The notes under the pieces: model-generated
Told to the model about the DNA's origin: nothing
Databases searched by the model: none
What the model saw: the letters and a program-made list of their open reading frames with translations, nothing else
Shown: in pieces, positions 1 through 9,715 of the stretch
Layout of the letters: every line of letters starts with the position of its first letter
Position numbering within the stretch: position 1 is the stretch's first letter
Program-made: the position numbers and the translations under genes
From: Chitinivorax sp. B
GTDB taxonomy: Bacteria; Pseudomonadota; Gammaproteobacteria; Burkholderiales; SCOH01
Direction of reading: 5' to 3'
NCBI RefSeq assembly: GCF_005503445.1
Contig: NZ_SCOH01000003.1
Location: forward strand, 166,293 to 230,292
Length of the DNA stretch: 64,000 nucleotides

Positions 1-25
1 GCCAAAATCAAACGGGCACCCGATA

Positions 26-1138
26 CTATCCCCGCGTCAGCTCTTGGTACAAGATTTCGACAATACGTTCCGCAGCCTTACCATCCCAATATTTGGGCTG
101 ACGTCCCTGCTTACCTTGCCCAGCCAACACTTTACGGGCTTCCCGCACAATAGCATCAGGGGATGTGCCAACCAAAGTATTGGTGCCATCGCTAATGGTT
201 ACCGGCCGCTCGGTATTCTCACGCAGCGTCAAACATGGCACACCAAGCCCTGTCGTCTCTTCTTGTAGTCCGCCAGAGTCCGTCATCACTACAGCGGCAT
301 CTTTCCACAGATTGAGAAAATCCATATAGGACAATGGCGAGGTAGCAATGATGCGATCGCCCAACTCAATCCCGAATTTCTCAATGTTCCCACGCGTACG
401 CGGGTGCACTGGGAAAATTAACGGTAATTCCGTCGCAACCTCACGTAATGCACCAACCAATTTGGTCAGTACTTCTTTATCATCAACGTTCGATGGGCGA
501 TGCAGTGTGACAACGCCATACTTGCCGAATTGCCTTTTCAGCTCGACTGATTGCCCAGTCAAATTTTGCGATAGCAATTGGTCACGCTGATAAAATAGAT
601 TATCAATCATGACATGGCCAACGAAGAAGACTTTTTCACGTGGCTGGCCCTCTCGCAGAAGGTTGACTTCACCACTCTCTTCAGTCACGAAGAAATAATC
701 CGAAATGGCATCAGTTGCAAGACGGTTAATTTCCTCGGGCATGGCACGATCACCACTACGCAAGCCCGCTTCAACGTGTGCTACCGCGACACCTAGCTTT
801 TTGGCAACCAACGAGCAGGCAATCGTGGAATTGACATCACCAACAACCAAGCAAAGGTCAGGCTTATCCTGTTCGTTGCACAGCGTTTCATAAGCAACCA
901 TGATCTTTGCTGTTTGCTGAGCATGGCTACCGCCGCCGGCTTCGAGGTAAAAATCCGGCTTGGGAATGCCAAGTTCCTCGAAAAAGACATCACTCATCTC
1001 GCGATCATAATGCTGGCCGGTATGCACAATCCGGTATTCGAATTGATCACTTTGTTTATCCAGTGCACGTACAATGGGCGCCAGCTTCATGAAGTTGGGG
1101 CGTGCCCCACCTATCAGATGGATTTTTTTCCGATTCAC
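26..1138 (-). CDS. wecB: UDP-N-acetylglucosamine 2-epimerase (non-hydrolysing)
   Basis: 370 aa, the usual family length. It interconverts UDP-GlcNAc and UDP-ManNAc in the cytoplasm, supplying ManNAc or ManNAcA for surface polysaccharide. Family blocks are visible in order: GGARPNFMKLAP near the N-terminus, HVEAGLRSGD and PEEINRLATD near residues 120-142, TLHRPSNVDD in the middle, and TDSGGLQEE in the C-terminal UDP-binding lobe. Translation appears to start at a GTG (1136-1138). It lies 41 nt downstream of the NDP-sugar epimerase gene on the same strand, so the two are probably co-transcribed as the tail of an O-antigen or exopolysaccharide cluster that continues off the left edge. Confidence 0.95.
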   Translation of the reverse strand: MNRKKIHLIGGARPNFMKLAPIVRALDKQSDQFEYRIVHTGQHYDREMSDVFFEELGIPKPDFYLEAGGGSHAQQTAKIMVAYETLCNEQDKPDLCLVVGDVNSTIACSLVAKKLGVAVAHVEAGLRSGDRAMPEEINRLATDAISDYFFVTEESGEVNLLREGQPREKVFFVGHVMIDNLFYQRDQLLSQNLTGQSVELKRQFGKYGVVTLHRPSNVDDKEVLTKLVGALREVATELPLIFPVHPRTRGNIEKFGIELGDRIIATSPLSYMDFLNLWKDAAVVMTDSGGLQEETTGLGVPCLTLRENTERPVTISDGTNTLVGTSPDAIVREARKVLAGQGKQGRQPKYWDGKAAERIVEILYQELTRG

Positions 1139-1179
1139 TTGATTTTTCCGTCACTAAATTGATTTGACAATCTGCTGTT

Positions 1180-2088
1180 TCAGCAGGACTCGAGCAGTGC
1201 AGCCAAGCCATCAGGCAGTGATACAGCCGCTCGAACACTTAACTCATCATTCATTCGCGAAACATAGGTAGCAGATTCACGAATATCGCCATCCCGGGCC
1301 GGTAAATGCGCAACCTGCAGTTGTTTGCCCGCCACCGCTGCAAGTGCATCCACCATTTGCAGTAACGTGACACAATGGCCAGTACCAATATTGCACACCC
1401 CTTGCAATGGAGACTGAAGTGCAGCGACATTCGCACGCGCCACGTCTTTCACAAAGACAAAATCACGTGTCTGAAGACCATCACCAAAGACAGACAAGGG
1501 CTGATTCTGCTTCAGTCGATCAATGAATTTGCTAATTACACCGGCATAAGGCGATCTGGGGTCCTGACGTGGGCCGTACACATTGAAATAACGCATTCCC
1601 AGGCTGGAAAAGCCATGTAACTCACGATACAACGCGGCATACTGATCATTGATCAACTTTTCGAGCCCATAGGGCGACATTGGACACGTAGGTGCTTGCT
1701 CATCCAATGGCAGATAAGCAGGTGAACCGTACACAGCAGCACTGGATGCATATACCAAGCGCTGCACACCATGGCGTCGTGCTGATTCAATGATATTGAT
1801 AAAGCCAGTGATATTGCTCTGCGCCGAAAAAGCGGGTGCTTCAATCGACGCCTGTACTGAAACCTGTGCAGCCAGATTCAATACCGCCGTCGCACCGGAC
1901 ATAGCCCGGTCAACAACATCCACGTCGGAAATATCACCCTGGATAAATGTCAAAGCTGCATGTTGGGGTAAGTTGCTAAGTTTGCCGCTGGATAGATTAT
2001 CAAGTACACGCACTTGAAAACCAGCAGCCAACAATGCATCAACAGAATGGGAACCGATAAAGCCGGCCCCCCCGGTGACGAGGATCAT
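1180..2088 (-). CDS. NAD-dependent nucleotide-sugar epimerase/dehydratase (UDP-glucose 4-epimerase-like)
   Basis: 302 aa extended short-chain dehydrogenase. The N-terminus carries the Rossmann NAD motif VTGGAGFIGSHS (residues 4-15), then DNLSS, and the catalytic YxxxK as SPYGLEK near residue 140. It resembles GalE/WbpP-type 4-epimerases acting on UDP-hexoses, but substrate cannot be read from sequence. Start is the ATG at 2088. The wecB gene follows 41 nt downstream on the same strand, supporting a role in making an activated sugar for LPS or exopolysaccharide. Confidence 0.88.
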   Translation of the reverse strand: MILVTGGAGFIGSHSVDALLAAGFQVRVLDNLSSGKLSNLPQHAALTFIQGDISDVDVVDRAMSGATAVLNLAAQVSVQASIEAPAFSAQSNITGFINIIESARRHGVQRLVYASSAAVYGSPAYLPLDEQAPTCPMSPYGLEKLINDQYAALYRELHGFSSLGMRYFNVYGPRQDPRSPYAGVISKFIDRLKQNQPLSVFGDGLQTRDFVFVKDVARANVAALQSPLQGVCNIGTGHCVTLLQMVDALAAVAGKQLQVAHLPARDGDIRESATYVSRMNDELSVRAAVSLPDGLAALLESC

Positions 2089-2472
2089 TCAGTACTCCGA
2101 AATTTTGTTTCAAAGCCAGCCGAGCTATTGGCTGACACCAAGCGCGGGCGTCATCGACATTGAGACAAATGACAGCTGCTAAATTCTGCCGCAAGGCTCA
2201 CATAACCGAAGCATACACCGACATTGTGACGCCCCTTGGGGAAACGCCCACAATGATAACATCGGCATGCAAAAAAAATCCATTCCAATTCATTTTGAAT
2301 ATTCATGCTTGATTCAGCATGTCCAGTCATGCTCAAACATCATGAATTGGCATGTGGCTGATGATATGCAAACTGGCGTTGGTAGTTGCATTACATGAAT
2401 ACAGACTCAAACGGACTGATTTGAATGTCAAAAATGAATTGGCGTATGATGCACCGCAAAAAACGACCCGAA
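2089..2472. other. Intergenic region between the sugar operon and fliJ
   Basis: No convincing gene. The part from about 2270 to 2460 is AT-rich. A nested inverted repeat is visible: outer arms CCAATTCAT (2285-2293) and ATGAATTGG (2342-2350), inner arms ATGCT/AGCAT around 2305-2320. ATGAATTGG appears again near 2434. The region must hold the promoter of the epimerase-wecB pair (minus strand) and the end of the fli transcript, but I cannot point to a clear promoter or T-tailed terminator. Confidence 0.4.
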
Positions 2473-2940
2473 CTATGACATATCAATATCATCATGTCGA
2501 GCTGCGGCTTGCCCTGAAGCCCGCGCGGAGAACTCATCATTCATTTTTTGCTCACGCTTCAGTTCGCGATGTTGCTCCTGATGATGATGCCGGGTTTCAA
2601 GTTTCCGATATGCGCCAACCTGGTTTTCCAAAGTCTGCCAGCGATCCCTGGCTTGTTCAAAACAGGTTTTGGCAAAATTAATCGCTTCTTGCTGTTGACG
2701 GATTGCCACATCAATCTTGGCAATAAATGCCTGATAATCGCGCCACTGATTGACACTGATACCGGACTGCTCCGTATGGCAGAGCCGCAATCGATACTCC
2801 TGACGAAAACCTTCGAGCTGCTGCAGTTTTTGTTCCGCATTCAGCCAATCGGCACGACAAGTCATCATCACTCTGGATGCATCTTCACTTTGACGTACAG
2901 CCTGATCCAGCAAAAGCTGGAATTGAAAAGGTCTGGCCAT
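2473..2940 (-). CDS. fliJ: Flagellar export protein FliJ
   Basis: 155 aa, almost entirely predicted coiled coil (heptad-like Leu/Gln/Glu/Arg-rich helices from residue 10 to about 135), as expected for FliJ, the stalk-like chaperone escort that sits in the FliI hexamer ring of the flagellar type III export apparatus. The sequence begins MARPFQFQLLLDQAV, close to the classical FliJ N-terminus. I prefer the ATG at 2940 over a GTG two codons upstream because of that match. It is the last gene of the fliEFGHIJ run, 62 nt after fliI. Confidence 0.88.
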   Translation of the reverse strand: MARPFQFQLLLDQAVRQSEDASRVMMTCRADWLNAEQKLQQLEGFRQEYRLRLCHTEQSGISVNQWRDYQAFIAKIDVAIRQQQEAINFAKTCFEQARDRWQTLENQVGAYRKLETRHHHQEQHRELKREQKMNDEFSARASGQAAARHDDIDMS

Positions 2941-3002
2941 GAGCACAACTTAAGTAACTTAGGAAAAGACAACAACGGCTCAAAGCCATGTTCGCTTTGA
3001 GT

Positions 3003-4409
3003 CTAGACCATTTCCAACGCCAGCTCAGCCAACATCTGTCGGCTGGTATCATAACCTTCGCGCTCATGCAGCAGCTGTACCAGAAAAGCCTCCATTCGGG
3101 GCTGCAACGCAATTGCCTTGTCGAGTACAGGATCCGCTCCACGCACATAAGCACCAACACTGATCAAATCGCGATTCCGCTGATAACGCGAATAAAGATA
3201 TTTGAAGCGGCGCACGATATCGACTTCCGACGGGGCGAGAATATCGGTCATCACCCGACTGATGGATGCCTCAACATCAATTGCCGGATAGTGACCCTGC
3301 TCGGCAAGGCTACGGGAAAGGACAAAATGGCCATCCAGAATGGCACGGGCACTATCTGCGATAGGATCCTGCTGGTCATCCCCTTCCGTCAGCACTGTAT
3401 AGAAAGCGGTGATGGAACCGCCTCCCTCACGACCATTCCCGGCGCGCTCAACCAACTGGGGCAACTTGGCAAATACCGATGGCGGATAGCCTTTTGTTGC
3501 AGGAGGCTCCCCCACTGCCAAGGCGATCTCACGCTGAGCCATGGCATAACGTGTCAGCGAATCCATGATCAGCAGTACGTTATACCCTTTGTTGCGGAAA
3601 TACTCAGCAATCGATGTCGCGTAGGATGCGCCATGCAGTCGCAACAAAGGCGGCGAATCGGCTGGCGCAGCCACCACCACTGAACGTCGCAAACCGGATT
3701 CACCCAGAATATTCTCGATGAAATCCTTGACTTCCCGCCCGCGCTCACCAATCAGGCCAACTACCACAATATCAGCCGTGGTATATCGTGCCATCATGCC
3801 AAGCAACACACTTTTACCCACGCCCGAGCCCGCAAATAGGCCAAGCCGTTGTCCGCGCCCCACTGTCAACAATGCATTGATAGCGCGTACGCCAACATCC
3901 AACGGCTCTCTTACTGGGGCTCGGTCCATTGGATTGAACGGGCGGGATGTCAACGGCACATACTCATGGACGTCGAGTGCGCCCAGCTTATCCAACGGTC
4001 GCCCTACCCCATCCACCACCCGGCCAAGCATACCTTCGCCAACGGCAACCTGCCGACCTTTATCCTCAATACGTCGAGCAGGATGGAATGATTCGCCATA
4101 AACCGGAATGCGGTATCCAATTGCATCGACTGGCACTACTGGCGCACCGGGCTCTAGCCCATAGGTATCGGAAACCGGCATCAGGAACAGTTTATCACCC
4201 GCGAAACCGACCACTTCGGCCTCGACCGAGTAACCATTGGGCATCAGAATGTAACAGCTACTACCCACAGGCAAGCGCAAACCAGCCGCCTCCAATACCA
4301 AGCCCGCGGCACGTGTCAATCTACCCGCAACCTGCCAAGGCCGGGCATCGGCTAGTACATCACGACACTGTGCTGTGAATTGCACCCATTTGTTCAAGAC
4401 ATCAGACAT
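3003..4409 (-). CDS. fliI: Flagellum-specific ATPase FliI
   Basis: 468 aa, family length. It is the soluble ATPase of the flagellar type III secretion system, related to the F1 beta subunit. Walker A is [15 protein letters not shown] near residue 170; [11 protein letters not shown] and the Walker B block [17 protein letters not shown] follow; the DGHFVLSR segment and C-terminal helical domain are present. Start taken at ATG 4409 (MSDVLNKW); an in-frame TTG lies three codons upstream. It sits between fliH (its negative regulator and stator) and fliJ, the standard export-gene order. Confidence 0.96.
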   Translation of the reverse strand: MSDVLNKWVQFTAQCRDVLADARPWQVAGRLTRAAGLVLEAAGLRLPVGSSCYILMPNGYSVEAEVVGFAGDKLFLMPVSDTYGLEPGAPVVPVDAIGYRIPVYGESFHPARRIEDKGRQVAVGEGMLGRVVDGVGRPLDKLGALDVHEYVPLTSRPFNPMDRAPVREPLDVGVRAINALLTVGRGQRLGLFAGSGVGKSVLLGMMARYTTADIVVVGLIGERGREVKDFIENILGESGLRRSVVVAAPADSPPLLRLHGASYATSIAEYFRNKGYNVLLIMDSLTRYAMAQREIALAVGEPPATKGYPPSVFAKLPQLVERAGNGREGGGSITAFYTVLTEGDDQQDPIADSARAILDGHFVLSRSLAEQGHYPAIDVEASISRVMTDILAPSEVDIVRRFKYLYSRYQRNRDLISVGAYVRGADPVLDKAIALQPRMEAFLVQLLHEREGYDTSRQMLAELALEMV

Positions 4410-4472
4410 ATTAGCCAATACTCACGACATCACCTTGCTTCCAACAGGCAATCGATACCGGGTAAGTCATCG

Positions 4473-5219
4473 TCAATCCAGCCAATCAGTCTGCTGCCCA
4501 AGGGTCGCAATCACTCGTTGCCAGCGAGTTGCAATCTCCGCATCAATCTCGCTGTTCCCAGCCAGAATTCGACAACCGCCGACCTTGATACTTTCGTCCG
4601 GGATCAAGTTCCAACCACTTTGCAACTCGTTACCCAACACTACCTCCACTGCCGCCAAATCAGCGGGGTTCAGTACAATACGTGGTGTTTGCGTAATGGC
4701 AGGCAGGCTCGCCACCGCCTCGCGGATCACTGCCGCCAGCATCTCAGGCTTGACCGCGATACTTTGCCGCAGTACTTGCCGTGCTACTTCCAGCACCAGG
4801 GTCAGCACATCCTGAGCAATATCATTCTCGAATGCCTCGCGCACTGCATTAATTTGATGAATAACTTGCTTGAGCTGTGCTATCTCGGCCGCCCCCGTCA
4901 GCCGCCCTTCGCTCAGACCTTGCTCAAAGCCCTGTTCGAACCCTGCCTTCTGCCCCTCTCCGAAAGCCTCCTGATAAGCCTCCTGATAAGCCTGCTGATG
5001 GATCGACTCGATCTCCTCCGCGGTTGGATAAGGCAGATTTTCCTGCACGGGCGCATCCACCACATCCTGAACAACCTCCTCAACAGGCACCATCACAAGC
5101 TCGTCTGACACTGTGGCGGGCTCAGCTCCAACCTGCTCAAGGCGCTCCTCGTCGAATGCAGCCAACTCCCATCGCTGGTACGCAGTCAGTTGTTCTTTGG
5201 GGATGATGTTATTCGACAA
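4473..5219 (-). CDS. fliH: Flagellar assembly protein FliH
   Basis: About 248 aa. FliH binds FliI and links it to the C-ring. The middle has the FliH-type Gly-spaced repeats (GxxxG-like EAFGEGQKAGFEQGFEQG, around residues 95-115), followed by the C-terminal globular domain related to the V/A-ATPase E subunit. The start is not obvious. An ATG at 5228 follows its Shine-Dalgarno GGAGGAG by only about one base, too close, whereas a TTG at 5219 sits about 9 nt after it and gives (M)SNNIIPKEQLTAYQRWEL, which resembles known betaproteobacterial FliH starts. On that reading it overlaps the end of fliG by 11 nt, suggesting translational coupling. Confidence 0.88.
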   Translation of the reverse strand: MSNNIIPKEQLTAYQRWELAAFDEERLEQVGAEPATVSDELVMVPVEEVVQDVVDAPVQENLPYPTAEEIESIHQQAYQEAYQEAFGEGQKAGFEQGFEQGLSEGRLTGAAEIAQLKQVIHQINAVREAFENDIAQDVLTLVLEVARQVLRQSIAVKPEMLAAVIREAVASLPAITQTPRIVLNPADLAAVEVVLGNELQSGWNLIPDESIKVGGCRILAGNSEIDAEIATRWQRVIATLGQQTDWLD

Positions 5220-6207
5220 GGCCTTCATCTCCTCCGGTTGCAATCACAATCTGGCCTTCATCTGCCAGTCGACGCACGATCTTCAGAATTTCGCGTTGCT
5301 CTGCTTCCACCTCAGACAAACGTACCGGGCCTTTTGCCTCCAGGTCATCACGCAGCATCTCCGCAGCACGTTGAGACATATTGCGGAAAATCTTGTCCTT
5401 GAGCTCCTGATTCGTACCTTTCAAGGCAATGATCAACGACTCGGACTGCACCTCACGTAACAGTACCTGAATCGAACGGTCGTCCAACGCCAGTAGGTTG
5501 TCAAAGACAAACATCTTGTCCTGGATGCGCTGGGCCAGCTCCGGATCGTATTCACGAATCGAGGCCAAGGCTGAAGTCTCCACCTGCCCACCCATCAAAT
5601 TCAGGATCTCCGCCGTGATCTGTACCCCGCCCATGGCACTCTTCTTGATCTTGTCAGTGCCAGACAGCAATTGCGTCAATACTTCGTTCAATTCGCGCAA
5701 TGCCTGTGGTTGCACCCCTTCCAGCGTGGCAATACGCAACAGGACATCGTTACGTAAGCGTTCGACAAAATAGGACAATACCTCCGAAGCCTGATCCTGC
5801 TCCAGATGCACCAGCACAGTAGCAATGATCTGTGGGTGCTCGTTCTTGATCAATTCAGCCACTGCGGCCGAGTCCATCCATTTCAAGCCTTCAATACCCG
5901 TATTGGCTTCATTGCCCTGTAAAATTCGATCCAGCAAGTTATTGGCACGGTCGGTACCCAGTGCCTTGGTTAGCACACTGCGCAAGTATTCGTCGGCAGC
6001 CCCCAGGCTCGCCCGATTCTCCACCTCGACACGAAACTCGGCCAATACCTCTTCGATCTCTTGGCGATTGACGTTTTCCAACGCAGCCATGGTTGAGCCC
6101 AGCTTTTGCACCTCTTTGGGCCCAAGGAACTTGAATACCTCAACAGCAGATTCTTCACCCAGGCACAACAGCAGGATGGCGCTTTTGCGCATGCCGATAT
6201 CACTCAT
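5209..6207 (-). CDS. fliG: Flagellar motor switch protein FliG
   Basis: 332 aa, standard length. FliG couples the C-ring to the MS-ring and interacts with the stator through its C-terminal domain to generate and reverse torque. Three domains are evident: N-terminal FliF-binding region (residues 5-105, starting SAILLLCLGEESAVEVF), middle ARM domain with the EHPQ motif (NEHPQIIATVLVHL near 125), and C-terminal torque domain with charged DDRSIQVLLREV and the conserved MSQRAAEMLRDD. It overlaps the end of fliF by 8 nt and the start of fliH. Confidence 0.97.
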   Translation of the reverse strand: MSDIGMRKSAILLLCLGEESAVEVFKFLGPKEVQKLGSTMAALENVNRQEIEEVLAEFRVEVENRASLGAADEYLRSVLTKALGTDRANNLLDRILQGNEANTGIEGLKWMDSAAVAELIKNEHPQIIATVLVHLEQDQASEVLSYFVERLRNDVLLRIATLEGVQPQALRELNEVLTQLLSGTDKIKKSAMGGVQITAEILNLMGGQVETSALASIREYDPELAQRIQDKMFVFDNLLALDDRSIQVLLREVQSESLIIALKGTNQELKDKIFRNMSQRAAEMLRDDLEAKGPVRLSEVEAEQREILKIVRRLADEGQIVIATGGDEGLVE

Positions 6208-7867
6208 CTTCGGACATCACCCATGTACGAACCACACTAGCCACCAGTCGTGGGTCATTCTTAGCCAGATCCTTGGCCATTTGAAGATTGTCTGCATAGG
6301 TCGCCATTCTACTTGCCACTTCCGCCTCCTCCTCCGCTGCGGCGGCCTCAGCCTCAAGCGCAGCTGCTTCTTCTGGTGAACCAGGCTCATAATGCGGTAC
6401 ATGCGGCGCCGTTTCTGGCACGCGTGTCATGTACTTGATGGCAGGTCGAATCACACCGAAGATCAGGTACAACACCACCAAGGAAATCAGGGCGTTCTTG
6501 AAGATCTGTTGCCAGTTGGCCTGCGCTTCTTGCGTTAGACGTTCAACCAAGGTTGGCGGTTCAACATTGGCATCAGCAAAAGGGGCATTGACAACATTGA
6601 TCGAGTCACCACGCTGTTGGCTGTAACCCATCGCCTCCCGAACCAGGTTGTTGATCTGAGTCATTTCATTTGCAGGTCGGGCCTTGAAGGTCAGCTTGCC
6701 ATCGGCAGCTTTCTCGCCTTTGTAATTGACCACAACAGCAGCAGACAGACGTTTGACATTGCCCAACGATTGCTTGACATGCTGTACGGTCTTATCGACC
6801 TCATAATTGATGGTCGATTCGCGATGGCTGGTGCCTTGCCCCGATGCGGCAGTACCAGTGGTGCCCTGACCGGGTTGGGCTGTAATCGGCGCAGTCGCAT
6901 TGCCTGGTGGTTGATTCGAAAACGCTCCAGGCACCCCTGCAGCATTCTGCGGGCTGCCATTGACCGTCTCAACAGTCTGCTGACTTCGAATCGCCGACTT
7001 TTCGGGGGGCGAATTCGGTCGGAATGTTTCAGAGGTCTGTTCAGTCTCAGCAAAGTCCAGGTCCGCGGTCACCTCGGCCTTGGCATTGCCCTTACCAACA
7101 ATCGGCTCCAGAATCGCCTCAATACGCTTGACGTAATCCCGTTCAATCTGCCGTACATAGCTGAGCTGCCGTGGGTCCAAACCACTGGAGTTGATCCCGT
7201 CCAGATTCTTGCTCAGCAAGTCTCCATTCTGATCCACCACAGTCACATTCTTGACCGGCATATCCGGTACGCTGCTGGAAATCAGATGCACCACCGCTGC
7301 GACCTGCGCCCCATCCAGCACCCGGCCCGGATGCAATGTCACCAATACAGAGGCCGAGGGCTTTTGCTGCTCGCGCAAAAAGACCGTTTGCCTGGGAATG
7401 GCCAAGTGTACACGGGCCGCCTGTACGGAAGACAAGGTTTCTATGGAGCGCGCCAGTTCACCTTCGATCGAACGCTGGTAATTGACTTGCTCGGCAAACT
7501 GACTGACACCCAGTTTCTGGTTGTCCATCAACTCGAAGCCCACCGTACCGCCCTTAGGCAAACCCTGTGCGGCCAGTTTCAAGCGGGTGTCGTAAACCAA
7601 TTCTGCGGGCACACTGACTGTCCCACCCGCTTCCAGCTTATAGGGGATATTGAGCTGTTGCAGGCTCTGGGTAATCGCACCGCCATCCTTATCAGAGACG
7701 TTGCTGAACAGCACTTTGTAAGGCGCAGCCTGGGTCCACAATAGCGCGGCCACAATCAGGGCGATGGCGGTTGCCAAACCGACAATGACCGCGATCTTCT
7801 GATTGTTGGGTAGGCTGTTAAAGCGCTGCCGGATATTTTCTAGGAATTGCCGCAGGGCTTCTGGCAT
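6200..7867 (-). CDS. fliF: Flagellar MS-ring protein FliF
   Basis: 555 aa inner-membrane protein that forms the MS-ring on which the motor and export gate assemble. The first transmembrane segment is around residues 26-46, and a YscJ/FliF-type periplasmic region with the PAELVYDTRLKLAAQGLP block follows. A low-complexity Gly/Thr/Ala/Pro segment lies near residues 300-345. The second transmembrane helix (LISLVVLYLIFGVIRPAI) is near residue 460. The extreme C-terminus (LVASVVRTWVMSEDE) is the FliG-binding helix. A Glu/Ala-rich stretch (residues ~498-520) precedes it. It follows fliE by 25 nt. Confidence 0.97.
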   Translation of the reverse strand: MPEALRQFLENIRQRFNSLPNNQKIAVIVGLATAIALIVAALLWTQAAPYKVLFSNVSDKDGGAITQSLQQLNIPYKLEAGGTVSVPAELVYDTRLKLAAQGLPKGGTVGFELMDNQKLGVSQFAEQVNYQRSIEGELARSIETLSSVQAARVHLAIPRQTVFLREQQKPSASVLVTLHPGRVLDGAQVAAVVHLISSSVPDMPVKNVTVVDQNGDLLSKNLDGINSSGLDPRQLSYVRQIERDYVKRIEAILEPIVGKGNAKAEVTADLDFAETEQTSETFRPNSPPEKSAIRSQQTVETVNGSPQNAAGVPGAFSNQPPGNATAPITAQPGQGTTGTAASGQGTSHRESTINYEVDKTVQHVKQSLGNVKRLSAAVVVNYKGEKAADGKLTFKARPANEMTQINNLVREAMGYSQQRGDSINVVNAPFADANVEPPTLVERLTQEAQANWQQIFKNALISLVVLYLIFGVIRPAIKYMTRVPETAPHVPHYEPGSPEEAAALEAEAAAAEEEAEVASRMATYADNLQMAKDLAKNDPRLVASVVRTWVMSEDE

Positions 7868-7892
7868 CGGTTAACCTGCTGGTACAGGGTCT

Positions 7893-8216
7893 TTATACTT
7901 GGATGTTCATTATTTCCTGGTAGGCGGACACCAGTTTATTGCGAACCTGAACCATGGTTTCGAACGAGAGGCTGGCCTTCTGCATCGCGATCATCACATC
8001 CTGCAGGTTGGTATCTGGATTACCCAACTCAAACTGTTGCTGCAGTTCGCGTGATTGCTGCTGGGCCTGACTGACCTGATCCAGACTGGATTTCAACAAG
8101 GCCGCGAAATCGACCGGTTGCGCCGGGTCGTTGGCTGACGAAGCAATGCCTCCCGCCGCTTTCGCGGACATTGCACGTAACTCACCGAGCATGTTGTCGA
8201 TTCCGTTGATACTCAT
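7893..8216 (-). CDS. fliE: Flagellar hook-basal body protein FliE
   Basis: 107 aa, family length. FliE joins the MS-ring to the proximal rod. The conserved C-terminal half is clear: NLQDVMIAMQKASLSFETM then QVRNKLVSAYQEIMNIQV. Start at ATG 8216 with GAGGAAG just upstream. It is first in the fliEFGHIJ run. A perfect TATAAT on the minus strand (8242-8237) sits just upstream and could be its -10 element, although no good -35 is visible. Confidence 0.95.
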   Translation of the reverse strand: MSINGIDNMLGELRAMSAKAAGGIASSANDPAQPVDFAALLKSSLDQVSQAQQQSRELQQQFELGNPDTNLQDVMIAMQKASLSFETMVQVRNKLVSAYQEIMNIQV

Positions 8217-8236
8217 CTTCCTCGCCTCTTTCGGCG

Positions 8237-8279
8237 ATTATAGCCAAATTGGCTGCAAAAGTAAGTCAGCAGCCAATTT
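8237..8279 (-). promoter_or_regulatory. Inverted repeat and -10 element upstream of fliE
   Basis: Perfect 11-bp arms AAATTGGCTGC (8246-8256) and GCAGCCAATTT (8269-8279) with a 12-nt loop lie between the flrC-like stop codon and fliE. On the minus strand the repeat is immediately followed by TATAAT (8242-8237). It could be the terminator of the upstream regulatory genes, an operator over the fliE promoter, or both. There is no T-tract, so a pure intrinsic terminator is less likely. Confidence 0.5.
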
Positions 8280-8294
8280 TCCTGTTTTTCAAGC

Positions 8295-9650
8295 TCATAC
8301 ATCTTCGCCCTCTTCCCGAAACTGCTGCAATTTGTAACGCAAGGTACGCTCGCTGATACCCAACTTTTCTGCGGCTACCTTACGCACACCATTGGATGCC
8401 GCCAGAGTTTCCAGAATCAATCGTTTCTGATGGGCTCGCATATCCGCACCTTCCACTTCACCTCCGTCAGGTGAGATCGAGCTGAGTTCCGCATCGACAA
8501 CGACCTTGCCAACGCGTTCGGGAAGCAGCAGGTGTTCCAGACTGATTGTACCGGTTGGCGATAGGATCAGCGCACGTTGCACCACGTTTTCCAGCTCTCG
8601 TACGTTACCCGGCCAATCATGCTGCTGCAAGGCCTGTTCAGCTGTTTTATCGAAACATACCGACATCCGGTGATCACGAGCTGCGTAACGTTCCAACAGG
8701 TGTTTGGCCAGCGGTACAATATCGCGTGGACGTTGGCGCAAAGGCGGTATCACCAGTGGAAAGACGTTCAGCCGGTAGAAGAGATCTTCACGAAACCGAT
8801 GGTTGGCAACTTCAACTAGCATATCCCGATTACTGGTCGCCAGCACCCGAATATCCAGCTTGATCTGGCGAGTGCCACCTACACGCTCCAGCTGGCGCTC
8901 CTGCAGAACACGTAATAATTTGGCCTGCAAAGCCAGCGGCATCTCGGAAATCTCATCCAGCAACAATGTACCACCCTCAGCCTGCTCAAACTTGCCGGCG
9001 TGGGCCTGGGCCGCACCTGTGAAGGCGCCCTTTTCATGACCAAACAGCGTGGATTCCAGCAACTGCTCGGGAATAGCTGCGCAATTGATTGCAACAAACG
9101 GCCCTTTGGCGCGGAGGGAATGTGCATGCAGATAACGCGCATACATCTCTTTACCCACGCCACTCTCACCGGACAGCATTACCGTTGCATCCGATGTCGC
9201 CACTCGCCTGGCCAAAGCCAGCAGTACGATGGACTTTGCGTCCTCCGCAATCAATCCGACTTCATCATCGCTACGAGAAGGCAGCATGAAGCGAGCCAGC
9301 TCAGACAACAATGCAGTCGGTTCAAATGGTTTGAGCAGATAGTGCGCGGCGCCATCACGCATTGCTTGCACAGCCCGCTGGATATCACCATACGCCGTCA
9401 TCAACAAAAATGGGACCTGCGGGTGTTGCCGCTTCACCGCCAGCAATAATTCGTAACCATCCATCGGGCGCATCTGTACATCAGATACGATCAATCCGAT
9501 TGGCTCCCGGCCTAATATGGATAAAGCATCGCTACCATCTACCGCCGCACGGACCGTATAGCCAGATAACGTCAGCGTATCAAGCAATGCTTCGCGCAGT
9601 GCGTCATCATCCTCCACGACCAGTACAGGCAAGGGTTTCATTGGTGTCAT
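8295..9650 (-). CDS. flrC: Sigma-54-dependent flagellar response regulator (FlrC/FleR-like)
   Basis: About 451 aa. Order of domains: receiver (residues 7-120, acceptor Asp in LIVSDVQM at about 57), AAA+ domain with Walker A GESGVGKE and the sigma-54 contact loop GAFTGA intact, and a C-terminal Fis-type helix-turn-helix (KLGISERTLRYKLQQF). It would activate sigma-54 promoters of middle flagellar genes after phosphorylation by the FlrB-like kinase at 12703-13905. Start is uncertain: ATG at 9650 or 9641; a TTG at 9668 also exists. It lies 78 nt upstream of fliE on the same strand. Confidence 0.9.
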   Translation of the reverse strand: MTPMKPLPVLVVEDDDALREALLDTLTLSGYTVRAAVDGSDALSILGREPIGLIVSDVQMRPMDGYELLLAVKRQHPQVPFLLMTAYGDIQRAVQAMRDGAAHYLLKPFEPTALLSELARFMLPSRSDDEVGLIAEDAKSIVLLALARRVATSDATVMLSGESGVGKEMYARYLHAHSLRAKGPFVAINCAAIPEQLLESTLFGHEKGAFTGAAQAHAGKFEQAEGGTLLLDEISEMPLALQAKLLRVLQERQLERVGGTRQIKLDIRVLATSNRDMLVEVANHRFREDLFYRLNVFPLVIPPLRQRPRDIVPLAKHLLERYAARDHRMSVCFDKTAEQALQQHDWPGNVRELENVVQRALILSPTGTISLEHLLLPERVGKVVVDAELSSISPDGGEVEGADMRAHQKRLILETLAASNGVRKVAAEKLGISERTLRYKLQQFREEGEDV

Positions 9651-9715
9651 CGTATCGTCGCACCTCAAGGGCTGCGGAATCTAAGCCAGCAGCGCCTGGT
9701 TGGCAACTGGGGAAA

